Shown piece by piece: positions 35,355-44,731 of a stretch of DNA of 64,000 bases; positions within the stretch are counted from its first letter, which is position 1; the number at the start of each line of letters is the position of its first letter. A program made the translations under genes and the position numbers. A model generated the notes under the pieces. It had not been told where the DNA came from and made no database searches. It saw nothing but the letters and a program-made list of their open reading frames with translations. Source of the stretch: Thermovirga lienii DSM 17291 (GTDB lineage Bacteria > Synergistota > Synergistia > Synergistales > Thermovirgaceae); contig CP003096.1 of NCBI GenBank assembly GCA_000233775.1, positions 766,001 through 830,000 of the forward strand. The letters run 5' to 3'.

Positions 35355-36421
35355 CATTCAGAGAGTGGGTGCGTAAACGGGAAGTATATACGTATGTGGG
35401 TTATGCAAGCCAAAGCATTGTCCTTTCTGCCCACGGCTTCCGGCATCCAAGTCCATTTTCCCCCATTTACCCGTACAAGGACCAGCGATTTCCTGCCGTA
35501 AGTGGACCACATATCCCATAATTTTTCTCCTCGTGATGGGCCAGGTACAAAGTAGCCGCTGAAAAGGGGCATACTGCCTACGAACTTGCCAGTGTAAGGA
35601 GCCACTATGAGCCACTGGGTCAAGTCCCATGCGGTGTACATTTCCTTTGAAGCTCCATGCTCCAAGGGGAGGATTTGGAATCCACCAACCTGACCCTTGG
35701 GAGAGGTGCTTATGTCTATGACGCCAGGATGGTTGGCCCTTATACGGCCTCTTTCCTGAAAAATAGTGCCCTGGAATCGCCCGCTTCCTGATACAGCCTT
35801 TATTACTCTTCCAAGGACCTTTGGGCCGTCTTTGCTCCAGGCGACGATTCTCCCTCCAGGTCGGTTTTCAATTTCCACGAAGTATGGGCTCTCCTTGGGT
35901 GCCTGTCGGATTTCCAAAACCATGGGTTTTTTTTGTAGCTTATCTCCCTTAATGTGCAGGATTGGAGTTACTTTGCTTCCCACAGAAGGAGCCCAGGCTC
36001 CGAAGATGCCTTGTCCGGGCGGTATGTTGGTAAGGATATAGGAATTTTCCCCTGCTGCTGGAGCTATAGTATTCCATGGTAGTATGCTGATGGTCCGTCC
36101 AAGGCCTTTTTCTATATTTAAAAGAATGTGTATTGCATTGACGGCGGAAGCTACTACTGTAGACGGCTCTCCCCATTTAGACGCGGTAAATGAAGGCCAT
36201 CTGGCCATTTGGGGTATGGAGATTACCATACCCAAAGATACAGGTTTATCTGCCCCTCTCTGCGCTGTAATAGAGCCTCCAGGGAAGAGCTCTATTTTTA
36301 TCGTGAATCCTTCTGGATCTTTGAAAGCCAGTGCATATGGAGCTGTAATGATTGGTGAAATGAAGTAAAAAAATATTGCTAGTGTAAATAGAATTAATTT
36401 TTTAAGTGTTAGGCTATTCAT
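35354..36421 (-). CDS. Exported protein of unknown function
   Basis: I do not recognise the family. The 355-residue protein starts with a strong signal or anchor sequence (about residues 6-35: KKLILFTLAIFFYF, then a break ending ALAF). The rest has no membrane segment and looks beta-rich, with many Gly, Pro and aromatic residues and phrases such as PPGQGIFGAWAPSVGS and ENRPGGRIVAWSKDGP. ATG 36421 is chosen because it overlaps the stop of the upstream gene by 4 bases (ATGA) and starts the signal sequence. The last codon lies at the terminator. Confidence 0.75.
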   Translation of the reverse strand: MNSLTLKKLILFTLAIFFYFISPIITAPYALAFKDPEGFTIKIELFPGGSITAQRGADKPVSLGMVISIPQMARWPSFTASKWGEPSTVVASAVNAIHILLNIEKGLGRTISILPWNTIAPAAGENSYILTNIPPGQGIFGAWAPSVGSKVTPILHIKGDKLQKKPMVLEIRQAPKESPYFVEIENRPGGRIVAWSKDGPKVLGRVIKAVSGSGRFQGTIFQERGRIRANHPGVIDISTSPKGQVGGFQILPLEHGASKEMYTAWDLTQWLIVAPYTGKFVGSMPLFSGYFVPGPSRGEKLWDMWSTYGRKSLVLVRVNGGKWTWMPEAVGRKDNALACITHIRIYFPFTHPLSE

Positions 36422-36696
36422 AATATGTTCCCACCTTGTTTTTTGCATTTGAAGAGAAGGCCTAATATTAGGGCAGCTGGTATTATGGGGCCCATTGCTA
36501 GCCAGACTTCTGTTTTGTAAAGGAAAATAGCTGAGATGGAGAAAAAAACGAAGAGCACCCCCCAGAAAAGGATGCGCCAAATAGAGGAACTGGACCTTCT
36601 AGCGGCCCAAGAAGTCGCTATTATGGAAAAGAAAATTGGCAAAATAAGTAAGATCTTATAGATATGTGCTGAAGATTCCGCAAACAAGTTTGGCAT
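36418..36696 (-). CDS. Small membrane protein of unknown function
   Basis: This 92-residue protein has about three hydrophobic segments (around residues 13-30, 40-60 and 65-82) and ends in a basic tail KCKKQGG. AGAGG lies a few bases before its ATG. It shares an ATGA overlap with the exported protein gene downstream, so both are probably real and co-translated. No family is recognised. The pair is the only minus-strand operon between the glmS and glmU regions. Confidence 0.65.
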   Translation of the reverse strand: MPNLFAESSAHIYKILLILPIFFSIIATSWAARRSSSSIWRILFWGVLFVFFSISAIFLYKTEVWLAMGPIIPAALILGLLFKCKKQGGNIL

Positions 36697-36783
36697 TTTA
36701 GCCTCTTACTAACTTTTATTGCCCCATAAATAATGATAAAATAGCTGAGGCGCTGGAGTAATGATATCAAAAAACTCAACATC

Positions 36784-36814
36784 TTGACAGATAGTGGGTT
36801 ATCCAATATATAAT
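36784..36814 (+). promoter_or_regulatory. Promoter of tRNA-Gln
   Basis: A consensus TTGACA (36784-36789) is followed after 17 bases by TATATA (36807-36812), or after 19 bases by TATAAT (36809-36814). The tRNA begins 13 bases beyond. Confidence 0.75.
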
Positions 36815-36827
36815 TGCGAAGCTACCT

Positions 36828-36902
36828 TGGGGTGTAGCCAAGTTGGCAAGGCAGCGGACTTTGGATCCGCGATCGCTGGTTCGAGTCCAGCCACCCCAGC
36901 CA
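36828..36902 (+). tRNA. tRNA-Gln (anticodon TTG)
   Basis: A complete 75-base cloverleaf. The acceptor is TGGGGTG/CACCCCA; the anticodon stem CGGA/TCCG and its flanks hold the loop CTTTGGA, giving anticodon TTG. The T-arm CTGG/CCAG holds TTCGAGT. CCA is encoded at 36900-36902. A U at position 1 is usual for bacterial tRNA-Gln. It is followed by a terminator 8 bases on. Confidence 0.96.
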
Positions 36903-36910
36903 GAGTCTAC

Positions 36911-36942
36911 AAATAAGGGGAAGCCCGGGCTTCCCCTTATTT
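36911..36942 (+). terminator. Intrinsic terminator after tRNA-Gln
   Basis: A perfect 32-base inverted repeat: AAATAAGGGGAAGCCC followed at once by its reverse complement. The GC-rich upper stem and T-rich 3' flank make it a good terminator, and its symmetry allows function in both directions. Confidence 0.85.
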
Positions 36943-36953
36943 AATGTTTCTTT

Positions 36954-36982
36954 TTGGCTAAAAGAAATTATCTTTGTATAAT
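36954..36982 (+). promoter_or_regulatory. Promoter of the glmU operon
   Basis: TTGGCT (36954-36959) and consensus TATAAT (36977-36982) are 17 bases apart, immediately after the tRNA terminator and 55 bases before glmU. Confidence 0.65.
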
Positions 36983-37037
36983 GTTTGTGCAAGCTATAAA
37001 ACAAGCTTTTGGGTTTTCGTTTTAAGGAGAGACTCAA

Positions 37038-38432
37038 ATGGAAAAAGTTGCGATAGGAGCAATAATTTTGGCTGCCGGCAAGGGGACACGAATGAAAAGC
37101 AAGAGTCCCAAAGTTATGGTTCCTTTGTTGGGGGAGCCCATACTATATTATCCTTTGAAAGCTCTTTCCTTTGTCCTTTCGATGGATGATGTGGCAGTTG
37201 TGGTGGGATGGAAAAGGGAAGAAGTGGAAAACTATCTGAAGCTTTCTTGGCCTCAGGTGACACCCATACCACAAGAAAAACAGCTAGGCACGGGGCACGC
37301 GGTGCAGATGGCATCAGATTGGTTTTCAAAGTACGATCATGTTCTTGTTATGCCTGGAGACGTTCCCTTGATCTCAGGTAAAACGCTCAAAGGGCTTGTT
37401 GATGAGCACATCAAAGAAAACAACGATTGCACCTTTTTGGCTTTCTGCCCCCCCGATATAAAAGGTTATGGTAGAGTTATTTCATCTGACAACAAGGTAA
37501 GGATAGTGGAGGAAAAGGATGCCACGGAAGAAGAGAAGAAAGTCAACTTAGCCAATACAGGAATATATGTTTTCAAGGCAACATCTTTGGCGGAGGCTTT
37601 AGGCAGTATAAACAATTGCAATGCCCAGGGAGAGTATTATTTGACAGATGTGGTAGAGCTCCTGTCCATAAAAGGCAAGCTGGTTAAGGTCAAAGTTTTA
37701 GATGATAGTTCTGAGGCCAAGGGAATTAATAGTCCATATCAACTGGCTGAGGTCTCAGAAACGCTGCGACTGAAGATTATCGAAGGACATTTGTCCAATG
37801 GCGTTCGCCTTGACGATCTTGTTACCTCATGGATTGGTCCTCAGGTAGTTATTGAGCCTGATGTGCACATAGCTCCCAATGTTCAGATTTGGGGGGAGAG
37901 TGTTATCCGGGAAGGAAGCAGAATTGGAAGTTTCTCGGTTCTGAGGAATGCCCAGGTGGGGCCCCTGGCTGTGGTCAAAGAGCATGTGATCCTGGAAAAC
38001 AGCATTGTTGGTGAGGGAGCTACAGTAGGGCCCTTTGCTTACGTTAGGGAGGGCAGTGAAATTGGTGAAGAAGCTTTTGTCGGCAAGTTCGTCGAGGTCA
38101 AAAAATCGAGGATAGGAAAGAAAAGTAAGGTTCCACACCATTCGTACTTGGGAGATGCGCAGGTTGGTTCAAACACTAATATAGGAGCTGGAACCATTAC
38201 GTGTAATTATGATGGCAAGAAAAAGAACAAAACATTTATAGGTAATAACTGCTTTATAGGTAGCGATACCATGCTGGTTGCACCGGTAAACATAGGGGAT
38301 GGAGCCTATACAGGTGCAGGGTCCGTTATAACCAAGGATGTTCCCCCTGGAAGTCTCGCAATAGGCAGGGCGAAGCAGAAGAATATAGAAGGTTGGTTGG
38401 AAAGGCGCGAAAAGAGAGGGGAGGAAGCTTAA
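37038..38432 (+). CDS. glmU: Bifunctional GlmU: GlcNAc-1-phosphate uridylyltransferase / GlcN-1-P acetyltransferase
   Basis: GlmU acetylates glucosamine-1-phosphate and then forms UDP-GlcNAc. The N-terminal pyrophosphorylase domain has the signature ILAAGKGTRMKS (about residues 9-20) and the LGTGHAV block. The C-terminal half is a left-handed beta helix of hexapeptide repeats, with the acetyltransferase region NIGAGTITCNYDGKKK. The 464 residues are normal. It has a strong AAGGAGAG ribosome binding site and is followed immediately by prs. Confidence 0.96.
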   Translation: MEKVAIGAIILAAGKGTRMKSKSPKVMVPLLGEPILYYPLKALSFVLSMDDVAVVVGWKREEVENYLKLSWPQVTPIPQEKQLGTGHAVQMASDWFSKYDHVLVMPGDVPLISGKTLKGLVDEHIKENNDCTFLAFCPPDIKGYGRVISSDNKVRIVEEKDATEEEKKVNLANTGIYVFKATSLAEALGSINNCNAQGEYYLTDVVELLSIKGKLVKVKVLDDSSEAKGINSPYQLAEVSETLRLKIIEGHLSNGVRLDDLVTSWIGPQVVIEPDVHIAPNVQIWGESVIREGSRIGSFSVLRNAQVGPLAVVKEHVILENSIVGEGATVGPFAYVREGSEIGEEAFVGKFVEVKKSRIGKKSKVPHHSYLGDAQVGSNTNIGAGTITCNYDGKKKNKTFIGNNCFIGSDTMLVAPVNIGDGAYTGAGSVITKDVPPGSLAIGRAKQKNIEGWLERREKRGEEA

Positions 38433-39401
38433 ATGGTTTCGAAGCTAAGAGAAATAAAAATTTTTACAGGTACGGCGCATCCCCTTTTTGCTGAAAGGGT
38501 CTGTGAGAGTTTGGGTACTAAGTTGGCAGCTGCTAGGTTGTTCAGGTTTTCAGATGGGGAGATTGGTGTCTCCATAGAGGAAAGTGTGAGAGGGGCAGAT
38601 GTTTACATCATACAGCCAACTTGTCATCCTGTGAACGAGAACTTGATGGAGCTTTTGATAATGATAGACGTACTGCGCCGCGCGTCTGCTTACAGAATAA
38701 ACGTTGTTACTCCTTACTTTGGATATGCTAGACAAGACAGAAAGACCAAAGCGAGGGAACCCATAACGGCCAAGCTAGTGGCTAACCTAATTGAGAAAGC
38801 CGGTGCGGACAGGCTGATAGCGGCTGATCTGCACGCTGGGCAAATACAGGGTTTCTTTGACATACCCGTGGATCACCTCACAGGTGTACCTCTTTTGGCA
38901 TCATATTTCAAGCAACACCTCAAAGATGAGTTGGAGGAAGATAAAATAGTTGTTGTTTCCCCAGACATAGGTGGTGTTGTGAGGGCCAGGCGTTTTGCCG
39001 TTCATTTAAATGCAGATTTGGCCATAGTGGACAAAAGGAGATCTCATGAGGTGGCAAACCTCAGTGAGGTGATGGAGATCATAGGAAACGTGCAAGGCAA
39101 GACTGCCATTCTTGTCGACGATATAATTGATACTGCGGGGACGGTTGTGCAGGCAGCGGAGGCCCTTTTGGAAAGGGGAGCTTCCAGAGTTTTTGCTTGT
39201 GCAACCCATGGCGTCCTTTCGGGGCCTGCTGTGGATAGAATCAAAAAGTCTCCCATTGAAAAACTGGTCTTGACGGATACAGTAAATATTCCCGAAGAAA
39301 AGCACCTTGACAACATCAAGGAGTTGTCCATAGCTCCTCTTTTTGCGGAGGCTATAAGCCGGATTCATTCAGATCATTCGGTCAGCATACTTTTTAGGTA
39401 A
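38433..39401 (+). CDS. prs: Ribose-phosphate pyrophosphokinase
   Basis: This enzyme makes PRPP from ribose-5-phosphate and ATP for nucleotide, histidine and tryptophan synthesis. The class I features are [33 protein letters not shown], the [14 protein letters not shown] flexible loop, [14 protein letters not shown], and the PRPP-binding loop [10 protein letters not shown]. The 322 residues are normal. Its ATG touches the glmU stop, and glmU-prs adjacency is widespread. Confidence 0.96.
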   Translation: MVSKLREIKIFTGTAHPLFAERVCESLGTKLAAARLFRFSDGEIGVSIEESVRGADVYIIQPTCHPVNENLMELLIMIDVLRRASAYRINVVTPYFGYARQDRKTKAREPITAKLVANLIEKAGADRLIAADLHAGQIQGFFDIPVDHLTGVPLLASYFKQHLKDELEEDKIVVVSPDIGGVVRARRFAVHLNADLAIVDKRRSHEVANLSEVMEIIGNVQGKTAILVDDIIDTAGTVVQAAEALLERGASRVFACATHGVLSGPAVDRIKKSPIEKLVLTDTVNIPEEKHLDNIKELSIAPLFAEAISRIHSDHSVSILFR

Positions 39402-39439
39402 TTGAGCGAAAGCTAGAGTATAAAAAGGAGGAACGAACC

Positions 39440-40090
39440 ATGGCTCTTAGTGCGAAGATATCCATGAAAAAGAGAGAAGGAACAGGTAAAGAAGTAAGCA
39501 GAAAAATAAGAAAAGAAGGTTACATTCCAGGAGTGTTCTACGGCCCAGAACTTGAAGAAGCTATTCCTGTTATGGTTGATGCAAAGGCTTTAAGGCCCTT
39601 CGCAAACTCTGCACACTGGGAAACCATAAGAATTGAATGTCAGTTTGAGGATGGGATGGAAGCTGAATGTTTGATGAAAGAGATTCAGAGGGATCCTTTG
39701 ACCGGAGAGATCCTTCATGTAGATTTTCTCAAGCTTGTCAAAGGGCACAAGGTAATAGTAAACGTTCCAATAGACGTAGTTGGGAAAGATGTTTGTGTTG
39801 GAGTCAAACAGGGCGGAGTATTAGAGGTTCTAATGCACGAAATAGAAATGGAAGTTCTGCCAAGAGAAATCCCTGAGGCTGTAGTTGTAGATGTGTCAAA
39901 GCTAGGTATAGACGACGTGATTCATATTAAAGACCTTAAGTTGCCCGAGAGCGCAGTGGTTGATCAGGATCCCAACGCAGCGGTAGTAATGGTGTCATCT
40001 GCTAGAGTTGCCGTGGAAGAAGAGGGCGAAGAAGGCGAAGAACAAGAAGTAGAAGTCATTGGTAAAGGAAAGAAGAAAGAGGAGGAGTAG
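39440..40090 (+). CDS. rplY: Ribosomal protein bL25, long (CTC) form
   Basis: bL25 binds 5S rRNA. At 216 residues this is the long form, with an N-terminal 5S-binding domain (EGTGKEVSRKIRKEGYIPGV) and a second beta domain (about residues 95-185). An acidic tail rich in Glu follows. AAAGGAGG precedes the ATG. The prs-rplY-pth order is typical. Confidence 0.95.
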   Translation: MALSAKISMKKREGTGKEVSRKIRKEGYIPGVFYGPELEEAIPVMVDAKALRPFANSAHWETIRIECQFEDGMEAECLMKEIQRDPLTGEILHVDFLKLVKGHKVIVNVPIDVVGKDVCVGVKQGGVLEVLMHEIEMEVLPREIPEAVVVDVSKLGIDDVIHIKDLKLPESAVVDQDPNAAVVMVSSARVAVEEEGEEGEEQEVEVIGKGKKKEEE

Positions 40091-40093
40091 TTT

Positions 40094-40672
40094 TTGCTTC
40101 TCATCGTAGGGTTGGGAAATCCAGGCCCCCGTTACGTTTGGACGCGTCACAACGTAGGATGGCTATTCGTTGATTGGTTGGTTGAAGAGACAAAGGCGAA
40201 ACTGCGAACTAATGGGGCGAGTTACATGTTGTGGGGGCCAGTATCCATCAACGGCAGAGATGTAGCCATGATGAAGCCCACTACCTATATGAACAGAAGT
40301 GGATCTGCCTTGAAGGATTTACCTGAAGGATTTATCCAGGATGCTAGTGATGTTTTGGTTGTTTATGATGATGTGGCTATACCCTTTGGTAGGATGAGGC
40401 TTAGAAAAAAGGGTTCAGCAGGTGGGCATAACGGTATGCTGTCCATACTGGCTGCTTTGGGAACACTAGAAGTGCCTCGCTTAAGGATTGGGATAGGCAG
40501 TAATACAGAGCAGCTGGAGTTGTCAGAGTTTGTGTTGTCTGAATTCACTGAGGAAGAGAAAGAAAAATTGCCAATGTTGTTCGACAAGGGAATTGAGGTT
40601 ATAAACTGTGTAGTTAATGGCGACTGGGATAAAGGGATGCAGATAGCCAACTCTTTTGCTTTGAATGCCTAA
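40094..40672 (+). CDS. pth: Peptidyl-tRNA hydrolase
   Basis: Pth frees tRNA from prematurely released peptidyl-tRNA. The conserved start LIVGLGNPGPRYVWTRHNVG includes the catalytic His near residue 19; MKPTTYMNRSG, DDVAIPFG and GGHNGMLS follow. It has 192 residues. The start is TTG 40094, set by GGAGGAG at 40081-40087, which lies in the end of rplY. It precedes mfd, separated by a weak terminator. Confidence 0.95.
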   Translation: MLLIVGLGNPGPRYVWTRHNVGWLFVDWLVEETKAKLRTNGASYMLWGPVSINGRDVAMMKPTTYMNRSGSALKDLPEGFIQDASDVLVVYDDVAIPFGRMRLRKKGSAGGHNGMLSILAALGTLEVPRLRIGIGSNTEQLELSEFVLSEFTEEEKEKLPMLFDKGIEVINCVVNGDWDKGMQIANSFALNA

Positions 40673-40682
40673 TATGTATGAT

Positions 40683-40715
40683 GGGAGGGAGACGGTGCCT
40701 GTTTTCCTCCCTTTT
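40683..40715 (+). terminator. Weak terminator after pth
   Basis: GGGAGG (40683-40688) and CCTCCC (40706-40711) can pair across a 17-base loop and are followed by TTTT. The stem is short, so read-through into mfd is likely. Confidence 0.35.
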
Positions 40716-40735
40716 GCTTGTTATGAAAGGCAAAA

Positions 40736-43700
40736 ATGGTTAGATATATAAACAACTTAAAGGATCTAGACGAAAAAGAGCATAAAGATCGAAGCAGAAT
40801 TCACTTAAAAGGCAAAACTAGTGCCTTGGCTTGGATTTCAAGGGGGTTAACTCCCCCTGTTTTGTTTGTTTTGCCAGATAAAAGGACGCAAGAAGATTTC
40901 TTGGTGGACTGGGCGTCTATATCAGGCAAGGATAAAGAAACGAGCGTTTTATTGGAGTTACCTTTGACCCAAGAGGGGTTTGAAAATGAAGCGCTCAAGA
41001 TAAAAAGAGGTCAGACCCTAGTAGATTGGAACAACGATAAAGGGTATATGGTTGCCACCTCTTCATCTCTTATGGCTCCTTTCATACTTCCTGGAAGAGT
41101 GTTTCAAGTAAAACGACGTAGTCTGGTTGATAGAGACGAACTTTTAGAATGGCTTTCGAAAGAAGGGTATGAGAGGGTAGATATTGTTTGGTTGCCAGGG
41201 CAGTACGTCAGTAGAGGCAGCATAGTAGATGTTTTTAGCCCCGGAGACAAAAACCCTGTCAGAATAGAGTTTTTCGATGACGCTGTGGAGAGCGTTCGTT
41301 TCTTTAGGATCGAAGACCAAAGAAGCATTGAACTAGTAGATGAAGTGTGCCTTTTAAGTTTAAAGGGCAGAGGGAAAACGCCTTTAAGGGATTTGATTCC
41401 GTTGGACACCAAAGTGGTGTTGTATGAACCTAGCGAAATAGACAAAAACGCCAGCGATTGGCGTTGGTTAGCTGAGGCAATTTATAAAGACGCTAAAGGG
41501 GGAGATTTGGTTCCTTTAAGTTGGGGAGAAGTTTTGAGGTCTTTCTCCGATGTCAAAGTTTTCGAGGTCACCAAGAATTTAGCTTTGGCCGATTTCAGGA
41601 CCAAAATAGAGGAAATTCCTCCCTTTAAAGGAGATGTCAGGGCCTATCGGGATTTTGTTAGATACTGGATAGGAAAGAGCTATGATGTGCATGTTTTTTG
41701 TTCTGACAAGGATGAAATTTTGCTGGAGCATAATAACAGTATATGCGTCAAGACAGGTAAAATAACTGGAGGTTTTATAGATCATTGTTCTCAAGTAGTT
41801 TATTTGAGCGAATTTGAGCTGCATGGTATTCCGATCGCAAATGAAAGGGAAGTTTCTTCAGGTCCACCTCTGGAGTGGAATGAGTTGGTAGCTAGGTCCA
41901 CATATGTGGTGCATGAAGATTATGGTATAGCCAAAAATTTGGGTTTAGAGACCCTAACAATAGATGGCATGTCCACCGATTTCGTGGTTCTCGAATTTAC
42001 GGAGAAAAAACGCCTGATGGTTCCCCTTTTGCAGCTTTACAAGATAACGCCTTATTACGTTCCTGAGACGTTGGAGGTAAAGCTAGACAGTCTTAGAGGA
42101 AAGGCGTGGGCCAAGTCCAAAGCCAAGGCAAGGGAAAGGGCTCAAAAAGCTGCAGAAATGCTTGTAGCAATGTACTCCCAGAGGGAAACTATAAAAGCCA
42201 AACCCTGCAGTAAGGATGGGGAGATTATAAAGAAACTTGAATCTGATTGTCCATTCCCACTTACTAAGGACCAAGAAAAGGCCGTAATGGCAATTAAAAA
42301 AGATCTTGAATCGGATAGACCCATGGACCGTTTGCTTGTTGGAGATGTAGGCATAGGAAAAACTGAAGTTGCTATTAGGGCTGCAGTGAAGATGGTAGAA
42401 AATGGGCGGCAGGTTTTTGTATTGGCTCCTACTACGATCCTTTCCCAGCAACACTACAGGACATTCAAGATCAGATGTGCAGGTTTGCCTATAAATATAG
42501 AGCATATATCCAGGTTTTCGTCTTCCTCTGAAGAGAGGCGCATAAAGGAGAAATTGGCCTCTGGAGAAGTGGACATCCTGATAGGAACCCATAAGCTGCT
42601 CCAGAAAGACGTGAAAGTCAAGGATTTGGGCCTTGTTATAATAGACGAAGAACATCGCTTTGGGGTTCTTCACAAGGAGTTACCTAAATTTATAGATCCC
42701 AGTGTACACGTCTTGACCATGACGGCAACCCCCATACCTAGGACCCTGTATCTTGCTTTGGGCGGCCTTAGGGACCTCTCGATAATAAACACCCAACCAT
42801 ACAGACGTAAGCCCGTAATAACTTATATTGGGACTTGGGATCCCTTGTTGGTGAAACAGGCTATATTAAGGGAAAAAAACAGAGGGGGACAGGTCTTCTA
42901 TATCCATAATAGAGTGGAGACCATCAGTCAAAGAGCGTCGTTTTTGTCCAACCTTTTACCTGGCGTCAGACTAGGTGTAGCTCATGGAAGGATGAAGGAG
43001 AAGGAATTGAGCCGGGTCATGGACAAATTCATAGCGAAAGAGATCGATGTCCTGTTATGTACTACCATCGTAGAAAGTGGCTTGGATATCCCCTCCGCCA
43101 ACACTCTAATAGTTGATAATTCTCAGGACCTTGGGTTGGCTCAGCTCTACCAGCTTAGGGGAAGGATAGGAAGAAGAGAGGAACAAGCCTTTGCCTTTTT
43201 TATGTATCCCAAGGAGGAGGTTCTCACTATTGAAGCAAGAGAAAGGTTGGAAGCGATAGCCGATTTGGGAGAGGGCTTGACAGGCTACGAGTTGGCAAGG
43301 CGAGATTTACAAATTAGAGGAGGCGGAGAAATTTTGGGCTTGCGCCAGCATGGACATATGGAAAGAGTGGGGTTCCATCTGTACTGTAAGATGCTAGAGG
43401 AAGAAGTTAGAAAAATTAGAGGGAAAGAGGAGGAGTCTTTGCAGACCCACGTGGATGTGAGGTTGCCGCTATCTTTTCCTTCCCATTTCATGCCCCAGTC
43501 ATCGGTTAGGGTGGCCTTTTTCCGTAGGTTGTTGAGAAGCGAATCGCTGGAAGAGGTGTATGCTTTGGAAGGGGAGGCCAGGGATAGGTTCGGAAAGCTA
43601 CCAGAGAGCATGAAGTTTTTGTTTGCCATAGCAAGGGTAAAGCTCATAGGTCCTAAGGTAGGCATTACAAGTGTAAGATGCACAGAAGAAGAGACATTGG

Positions 43701-43861
43701 TGTGGAGCAAAAGCAAAGATATAATATCTAGGTTGCCATCCAAGGAGTGGTTTTACAAATCTGATGGTAGTATAGTGGGGCCGGGCGGATATCGAGGTTT
43801 GCCTATTTTGGATAGAGCGCTTTTAAGCTTTTTAGGAATGGCCAAGGAGGAAGTTAAATGA
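40736..43861 (+). CDS. mfd: Transcription-repair coupling factor
   Basis: Mfd removes RNA polymerase stalled at lesions and recruits UvrA. The UvrB-like N-terminal region is followed by the RNA-polymerase-interacting domain (STYVVHEDYGIAKNLG to VPLLQLYKITPYY, about residues 385-445) and the RecG-like translocase with Walker A VGDVGIGKTE and the DEEHRFG box. A C-terminal TRCF domain ends the protein. At 1041 residues it is about 100 shorter than E. coli Mfd; most of the deficit is in the N-terminal part. It overlaps mazG by 4 bases. Confidence 0.95.
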   Translation: MVRYINNLKDLDEKEHKDRSRIHLKGKTSALAWISRGLTPPVLFVLPDKRTQEDFLVDWASISGKDKETSVLLELPLTQEGFENEALKIKRGQTLVDWNNDKGYMVATSSSLMAPFILPGRVFQVKRRSLVDRDELLEWLSKEGYERVDIVWLPGQYVSRGSIVDVFSPGDKNPVRIEFFDDAVESVRFFRIEDQRSIELVDEVCLLSLKGRGKTPLRDLIPLDTKVVLYEPSEIDKNASDWRWLAEAIYKDAKGGDLVPLSWGEVLRSFSDVKVFEVTKNLALADFRTKIEEIPPFKGDVRAYRDFVRYWIGKSYDVHVFCSDKDEILLEHNNSICVKTGKITGGFIDHCSQVVYLSEFELHGIPIANEREVSSGPPLEWNELVARSTYVVHEDYGIAKNLGLETLTIDGMSTDFVVLEFTEKKRLMVPLLQLYKITPYYVPETLEVKLDSLRGKAWAKSKAKARERAQKAAEMLVAMYSQRETIKAKPCSKDGEIIKKLESDCPFPLTKDQEKAVMAIKKDLESDRPMDRLLVGDVGIGKTEVAIRAAVKMVENGRQVFVLAPTTILSQQHYRTFKIRCAGLPINIEHISRFSSSSEERRIKEKLASGEVDILIGTHKLLQKDVKVKDLGLVIIDEEHRFGVLHKELPKFIDPSVHVLTMTATPIPRTLYLALGGLRDLSIINTQPYRRKPVITYIGTWDPLLVKQAILREKNRGGQVFYIHNRVETISQRASFLSNLLPGVRLGVAHGRMKEKELSRVMDKFIAKEIDVLLCTTIVESGLDIPSANTLIVDNSQDLGLAQLYQLRGRIGRREEQAFAFFMYPKEEVLTIEARERLEAIADLGEGLTGYELARRDLQIRGGGEILGLRQHGHMERVGFHLYCKMLEEEVRKIRGKEEESLQTHVDVRLPLSFPSHFMPQSSVRVAFFRRLLRSESLEEVYALEGEARDRFGKLPESMKFLFAIARVKLIGPKVGITSVRCTEEETLVWSKSKDIISRLPSKEWFYKSDGSIVGPGGYRGLPILDRALLSFLGMAKEEVK

Positions 43862-44661
43862 CTGACAGGGACAAACTGGGTAAAAAACTAGCCAATCTGC
43901 TTGATGTGATGGAAAAACTTAGAGCTCCTGAAGGGTGCCCGTGGGATAGAGAACAAACTATGGAGAGCTTGAAACCCTACATAATAGAGGAAGCATACGA
44001 ACTTGTGGAGGCAATAGATAGAGAGGACCTCCAAGAGATAGAGGAAGAGTGTGGGGATTTACTCCTGCAGGTAGTGTTTGTCTCTCAACTAGCCAAAGAA
44101 AACAAGGCATTTGACTTTGATTCCGTCATAGAACGGCTGACCTCAAAGTTGATTAGGAGACATCCTCATGTGTTCGGCAGCGTCGAGGTGGACTCAAGTG
44201 ACGCAGTAAGGAAAAACTGGGAAAAGATAAAGAAGGAAGAAAGAAAAGAAGGGAGAAAGGATACTTCCGTCTTGGCTGGAATACCCAAAAAATTGCCTGC
44301 TTTGATAAGAGCACTACAAATACAAGAAAGGGCTGCTAAGGTAGGGTTTGATTGGCCCCATGGGGACTTGGCCCCTCTATTCGATAAGTTGCAGGAAGAG
44401 GTAGAGGAGCTTAAAGAAGCAAAAGAAAAAGGCGAAGACAGCAAAATAGAGGAAGAGTTGGGGGATTTGTTGTTTATAGTTGTGAACTTGGCTAGACACC
44501 TAGGAAAGGATGCTGAGATATGCCTTCAGAAGGCAAACGATAAATTTACCAAGAGGTTTAAGTTCATCGAGGAGACTGTAGAAAAAAGCGGGAAGAGATG
44601 GTCGGACTTTTCCTTGGAAGACTTGGAGGCCCTATGGCAGAGATCCAAGGTTGACATTTAA
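43858..44661 (+). CDS. mazG: Nucleoside triphosphate pyrophosphohydrolase MazG
   Basis: MazG hydrolyses NTPs and dNTPs to monophosphates, cleaning non-standard nucleotides and affecting (p)ppGpp. Both tandem MazG domains are visible: GCPWDREQTMESLKPYIIEE with EEECGDLLLQ, and the second with FDWPHGDLAPLFDKLQEEVE and EEELGDLLF. The length is 267 residues. The ATGA overlap with mfd shows coupling. A TTGACA at 44651 near its end could be the -35 element of a promoter for the next gene, but its -10 is poor. Confidence 0.94.
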   Translation: MTDRDKLGKKLANLLDVMEKLRAPEGCPWDREQTMESLKPYIIEEAYELVEAIDREDLQEIEEECGDLLLQVVFVSQLAKENKAFDFDSVIERLTSKLIRRHPHVFGSVEVDSSDAVRKNWEKIKKEERKEGRKDTSVLAGIPKKLPALIRALQIQERAAKVGFDWPHGDLAPLFDKLQEEVEELKEAKEKGEDSKIEEELGDLLFIVVNLARHLGKDAEICLQKANDKFTKRFKFIEETVEKSGKRWSDFSLEDLEALWQRSKVDI

Positions 44662-44731
44662 TGGTGGAATAAAAATAAACATGAGTATAAAATAGCTAAC
44701 ATTGAAACAGGTATAGCTTGGAGGTGCCTAA

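Noticed and set aside
36822-37037. Minus-strand 71-codon frame with LDSNQRSRIQSP
   Set aside because: It is the antisense of tRNA-Gln and its terminator, not a gene.
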